8,366 nucleotides of DNA from JAQIBY01 sp046546095 (GTDB taxonomy: Bacteria; Bacteroidota; Bacteroidia; Bacteroidales; ML635J-15): the NCBI GenBank assembly GCA_046546095.1, contig JBKGYK010000097.1, forward strand, positions 1 through 8,366, in the 5' to 3' direction. Each line of letters begins with the position of its first letter. The first letter of the stretch is position 1. The position numbers were made by a program, and so were the translations under genes. The notes under the pieces were generated by a model. The model was not told where the DNA came from and made no database searches. It was given only the letters and a program-made list of their open reading frames with translations. Below, piece by piece: positions 6,447-8,366 of this stretch.

Positions 6447-8165
6447 ATGGCAAACTTTTATAATGACAATAAAGATCTGAAATTCCACTTCAACCATCCC
6501 ATGATGGAAAAGATCGTCAGGATCAAGGAAGACGGATATAAGGACGCAGACAAATATGATTATGCCCCTGCTGATTTTGAAGACGCCATGGACTCCTACG
6601 AAAAAGTACTGGAGATCGTTGGTGAAATCAGTGGTGATGTAATTGCAGAAAATGCAGAATCCGTGGATCAGGAAGGTGCTCAGCACAAAGGCGACCGCGT
6701 ATTTTATGCCCGCGGCACGCAGGAAAACCACGACAAACTGGCCCAGGCCGGTGTCATTGGTATGTCCCTGCCCCGCAAATACGATGGCCTGAACTTCTCT
6801 ATGGTTCCCTATGTCATGGCTGCAGAAATTGTTTCCAGAGCTGATGCCGGCTTTGCAAACATCTGGGGACTGCAGGACTGCGCTGAAACCATTAACGAAT
6901 TTGCTGACGAAGAAATTAAACAGGAATTCCTCCCCCGTTTCAATAAAGGTGCAACTGCCAGCATGGATTTGACAGAACCGGATGCCGGTTCTGACCTGCA
7001 GGCTGTAGCACTGAAAGCAACATATAACGAGAAAGATGACAAGTGGTATCTCAATGGTGTCAAACGCTTTATTACCAACGGTGATGCAGAAATCGCCCTG
7101 GTACTTGCCCGCTCCGAAGAAGGAACACACGATGGCCGGGGTCTTTCCCTGTTCGTTTATGACAAAGCAGACGGAGGCATGAAAGTACGGCGCATTGAAA
7201 ACAAACTTGGAATTAAAGGATCACCAACATGCGAGCTGGTATTTGACAATGCACCGGCCAAACTGGTTGGTAACCGTCGCCTGGGGCTTATCAAATACGT
7301 GATGTCTCTGATGAACGGCGCCCGCCTGGGTGTTGCAGCCCAATCTGTTGGCCTTGCCGAAGCAGCTTTACGTGAAGCAGAAAAATATGCATCTGAGCGC
7401 ATGCAGTTCGGAACTTTGATCAACAAATTCCCTCCCGTGTATGAAATGCTGGCCACTATGAAGGCCAAAACTCATGCCATTCGCAGTTTGCTGTATGAAA
7501 CAACCCGCTTTGTGGATGTTTACAAATCCTATACACACCTGAGTGAGGAGCGCAAACTGGAACCGGAAGAACGAAAAGAAATGAAAACCTACAACCGTTT
7601 GGCAGATGTTTACACTCCCCTTGCCAAAATGTTTGGCAGTGAATATTGCAATGAAATCGCATACGATTCATTACAGATTCACGGCGGTGCAGGATATATG
7701 AAAGATTTTCCCATCGAACGCATATACAGGGATGCCCGTATTACCAACATATACGAAGGAACCACTCAGCTTCAGGTTGTAGCTGCTATCCGCGGTGTAA
7801 GTACCGGTTTGTTTGTTAAGCAAATGGAAGCTTATGCCTCTGAGGAATACCCCGAGCAGTTTAAAGCACAGATCGTACAACTGAAAACCCTTCAGAAAGA
7901 ATACGAAAACGCCTGGGAATGGGTAAACAAGGAAAATGAAAAAGTGGAAGAAAACAGTGATCTGGTGGATTTCCATGCCCGCAGGCTGGTAGAAATGGCC
8001 GGAAACATCATCATGACATACCTGCTGCTCAGGGATGCTGTAAGAAATGAAGATTACTACCACTCAGCCCGTCTGTTCCTTACGCATGCAATATCTGAAA
8101 ATGCAAAGCTTGCTCAGCAGATTTATTCCATTGATTATGAAGAAATGCTGCAGTACAAAGCGTAA
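6447..8165 (+). CDS. Long acyl-CoA dehydrogenase, EtfAB partner
   Basis: This 572-aa FAD enzyme catalyses alpha,beta-dehydrogenation of an acyl-CoA thioester (or reduction of the enoyl-CoA in fermentation), passing electrons to ETF. Visible family features are MDLTEPDAGSD (173-183) in the middle beta-domain, YASERMQFG (314-322, conserved Arg318), QIHGGAGYMKDFPIERIYRDARI and IYEGTTQLQ (435-443), where Glu437 is the expected catalytic base. It is about 190 residues longer than ordinary short-chain enzymes (about 380 aa). Extra material lies in a charged N-terminal extension, an insertion near 355-385 (HLSEERKLEPEERKEM) and a C-terminal helical domain (about 455-572), as in the long subfamily with an extra C-terminal helical domain (DmdC/FadE5-like architecture). 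Substrate chain length cannot be read. With etfBA and a probable anaerobe, butyryl-CoA is a reasonable guess. It is the last gene before the terminator at 8188-8220. Confidence 0.94.
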   Translation: MANFYNDNKDLKFHFNHPMMEKIVRIKEDGYKDADKYDYAPADFEDAMDSYEKVLEIVGEISGDVIAENAESVDQEGAQHKGDRVFYARGTQENHDKLAQAGVIGMSLPRKYDGLNFSMVPYVMAAEIVSRADAGFANIWGLQDCAETINEFADEEIKQEFLPRFNKGATASMDLTEPDAGSDLQAVALKATYNEKDDKWYLNGVKRFITNGDAEIALVLARSEEGTHDGRGLSLFVYDKADGGMKVRRIENKLGIKGSPTCELVFDNAPAKLVGNRRLGLIKYVMSLMNGARLGVAAQSVGLAEAALREAEKYASERMQFGTLINKFPPVYEMLATMKAKTHAIRSLLYETTRFVDVYKSYTHLSEERKLEPEERKEMKTYNRLADVYTPLAKMFGSEYCNEIAYDSLQIHGGAGYMKDFPIERIYRDARITNIYEGTTQLQVVAAIRGVSTGLFVKQMEAYASEEYPEQFKAQIVQLKTLQKEYENAWEWVNKENEKVEENSDLVDFHARRLVEMAGNIIMTYLLLRDAVRNEDYYHSARLFLTHAISENAKLAQQIYSIDYEEMLQYKA

Positions 8166-8187
8166 TTTTTATCTAACATAAGCATAC

Positions 8188-8220
8188 AAAACCACCTCAG
8201 ATACCGGGGTGGTTTTTTTT
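8188..8220 (+). terminator. Rho-independent terminator of the etf operon
   Basis: The hairpin pairs 8188-8198 with 8206-8216 (AAAACCACCTC against GGGGTGGTTTT, 11 bp with one G-T pair) around the 7-nt loop AGATACC, and an eight-T run follows directly (8213-8220). It starts 22 nt after the dehydrogenase stop. The A-run on the 5' side gives a shorter T-run on the opposite strand, so it may also work leftwards for a convergent gene. Confidence 0.93.
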
Positions 8221-8365
8221 ATTTGAAATAATGCAAACATAATTTTGCATATGAGATGGCATATTTTTCAATACTCAGGCAACGTTTTTTACAAAAAACA
8301 CGTTCTATACTAAAAACACGTTCTATACTAATAGTAGATAATGACAAACCAACATTAAAACAATT
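8219..8365 (-). CDS. Possible C-terminal end of a minus-strand gene, or chance ORF
   Basis: A minus-strand frame of 48 sense codons is open from the right edge to TAA at 8219-8221, inside the T-run of the etf terminator. It reads ...TISIERVFSIERVFCKKRC..., ending KLCLHYFK, is rich in Cys, Ile and Lys, and resembles no family I know. The 18-bp tandem duplication at 8294-8329 is exactly six codons, so it keeps the frame. A convergent gene would fit the two-way terminator. Against it, the base composition is much more AT-rich than the other genes and a 48-codon open frame can arise by chance. Confidence 0.25.
   Translation of the reverse strand, partial: NCFNVGLSLSTISIERVFSIERVFCKKRCLSIEKYAISYAKLCLHYFK
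8231..8250. repeat. 7-bp perfect inverted repeat downstream of the terminator
   Basis: ATGCAAA (8231-8237) and TTTGCAT (8244-8250) are exact inverted copies around the 6-nt spacer CATAAT. This is the size and symmetry of a dimeric regulator's binding site. No T-run follows it, so it is not a terminator. It would lie inside the doubtful minus-strand ORF if that were real. Confidence 0.4.
8294..8329. repeat. Tandem duplication of an 18-bp unit
   Basis: AAAAACACGTTCTATACT occurs twice without a break (8294-8311 and 8312-8329), with identical copies. Just upstream, AACGTTTTTT (8281-8290) is a near-inverted match to AAAAAACACGTT (8293-8304), so the first copy can also fold back. It may be paired operator sites for a gene beyond the right edge, or in-frame codon repeats of the minus-strand ORF (SIERVF twice). 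Confidence 0.75.
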
Positions 8366-8366
8366 T

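Noticed and set aside
6432..7130. Long minus-strand open frame (232 codons) opposite the start of the dehydrogenase gene
   Set aside because: It lies antisense to a strongly supported acyl-CoA dehydrogenase and its translation is Cys/Phe/Ile-rich with no family features, as expected for an antisense shadow.
7671..8063. Minus-strand open frame inside the dehydrogenase C-terminal region
   Set aside because: It overlaps the catalytic YEGTTQLQ coding region in antisense and looks like a shadow frame.
8341..8358. ATG near the right edge as start of the next gene
   Set aside because: It reads five residues and stops (TAA at 8356-8358), so it is not a gene start.

Overview
The window looks like a piece of a Bacteroidota chromosome, most likely an anaerobic Bacteroidales or Marinilabiliales relative. 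The clues are boxes that match the Bacteroidota -7 promoter consensus TAnnTTTG, start codons with A-rich leaders and no clear Shine-Dalgarno sequence, several small lipoproteins, a Pif1-type helicase with a C-terminal helix-turn-helix, and the gene order etfB-etfA-acyl-CoA dehydrogenase. No rRNA, tRNA, CRISPR array or recognisable insertion sequence was seen.

Left part (108-3700, minus strand). Four genes run leftwards and are packed like an operon: a small lipoprotein (162 aa), a helical coiled-coil protein (108 aa, ATGA overlap), a membrane-anchored coiled-coil protein with a winged-helix-like C-terminus (164 aa, 1-nt gap), then a 754-aa Pif1-family DNA helicase (20-nt gap). A promoter candidate lies upstream of the lipoprotein, and a perfect TAnnTTTG box lies directly in front of the helicase. 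I do not recognise the three small genes as a described system. Together they have parts for the envelope, the cytoplasm and the inner membrane, and they are the best candidate here for something undescribed.

Middle (3783-4523). A minus-strand lipoprotein of 187 aa stands alone. Its divergent promoter region, shared with the genes to the right, holds nested inverted repeats and promoter-like boxes.

Right part (4524-8220, plus strand). etfB, etfA and a 572-aa acyl-CoA dehydrogenase form a compact operon that ends in a strong intrinsic terminator. The dehydrogenase oxidises (or in reverse reduces) an acyl-CoA/enoyl-CoA pair and exchanges electrons with the EtfAB flavoprotein. The EtfB motifs resemble the class that includes the electron-bifurcating ETFs of anaerobes, so the operon may serve butyrate-type fermentation rather than only beta-oxidation. 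The two intercistronic gaps share the 10-nt leader AAAACTGAAA just before the start codons.

Edges. Positions 1-97 may hold the 3' end of a plus-strand gene, with two competing frames. Positions 8219-8365 hold an AT-rich open minus-strand frame that runs off the window and contains an 18-bp tandem duplication reading as an in-frame six-residue repeat. Neither edge ORF is secure. No gene-free stretch exceeds 300 bases.
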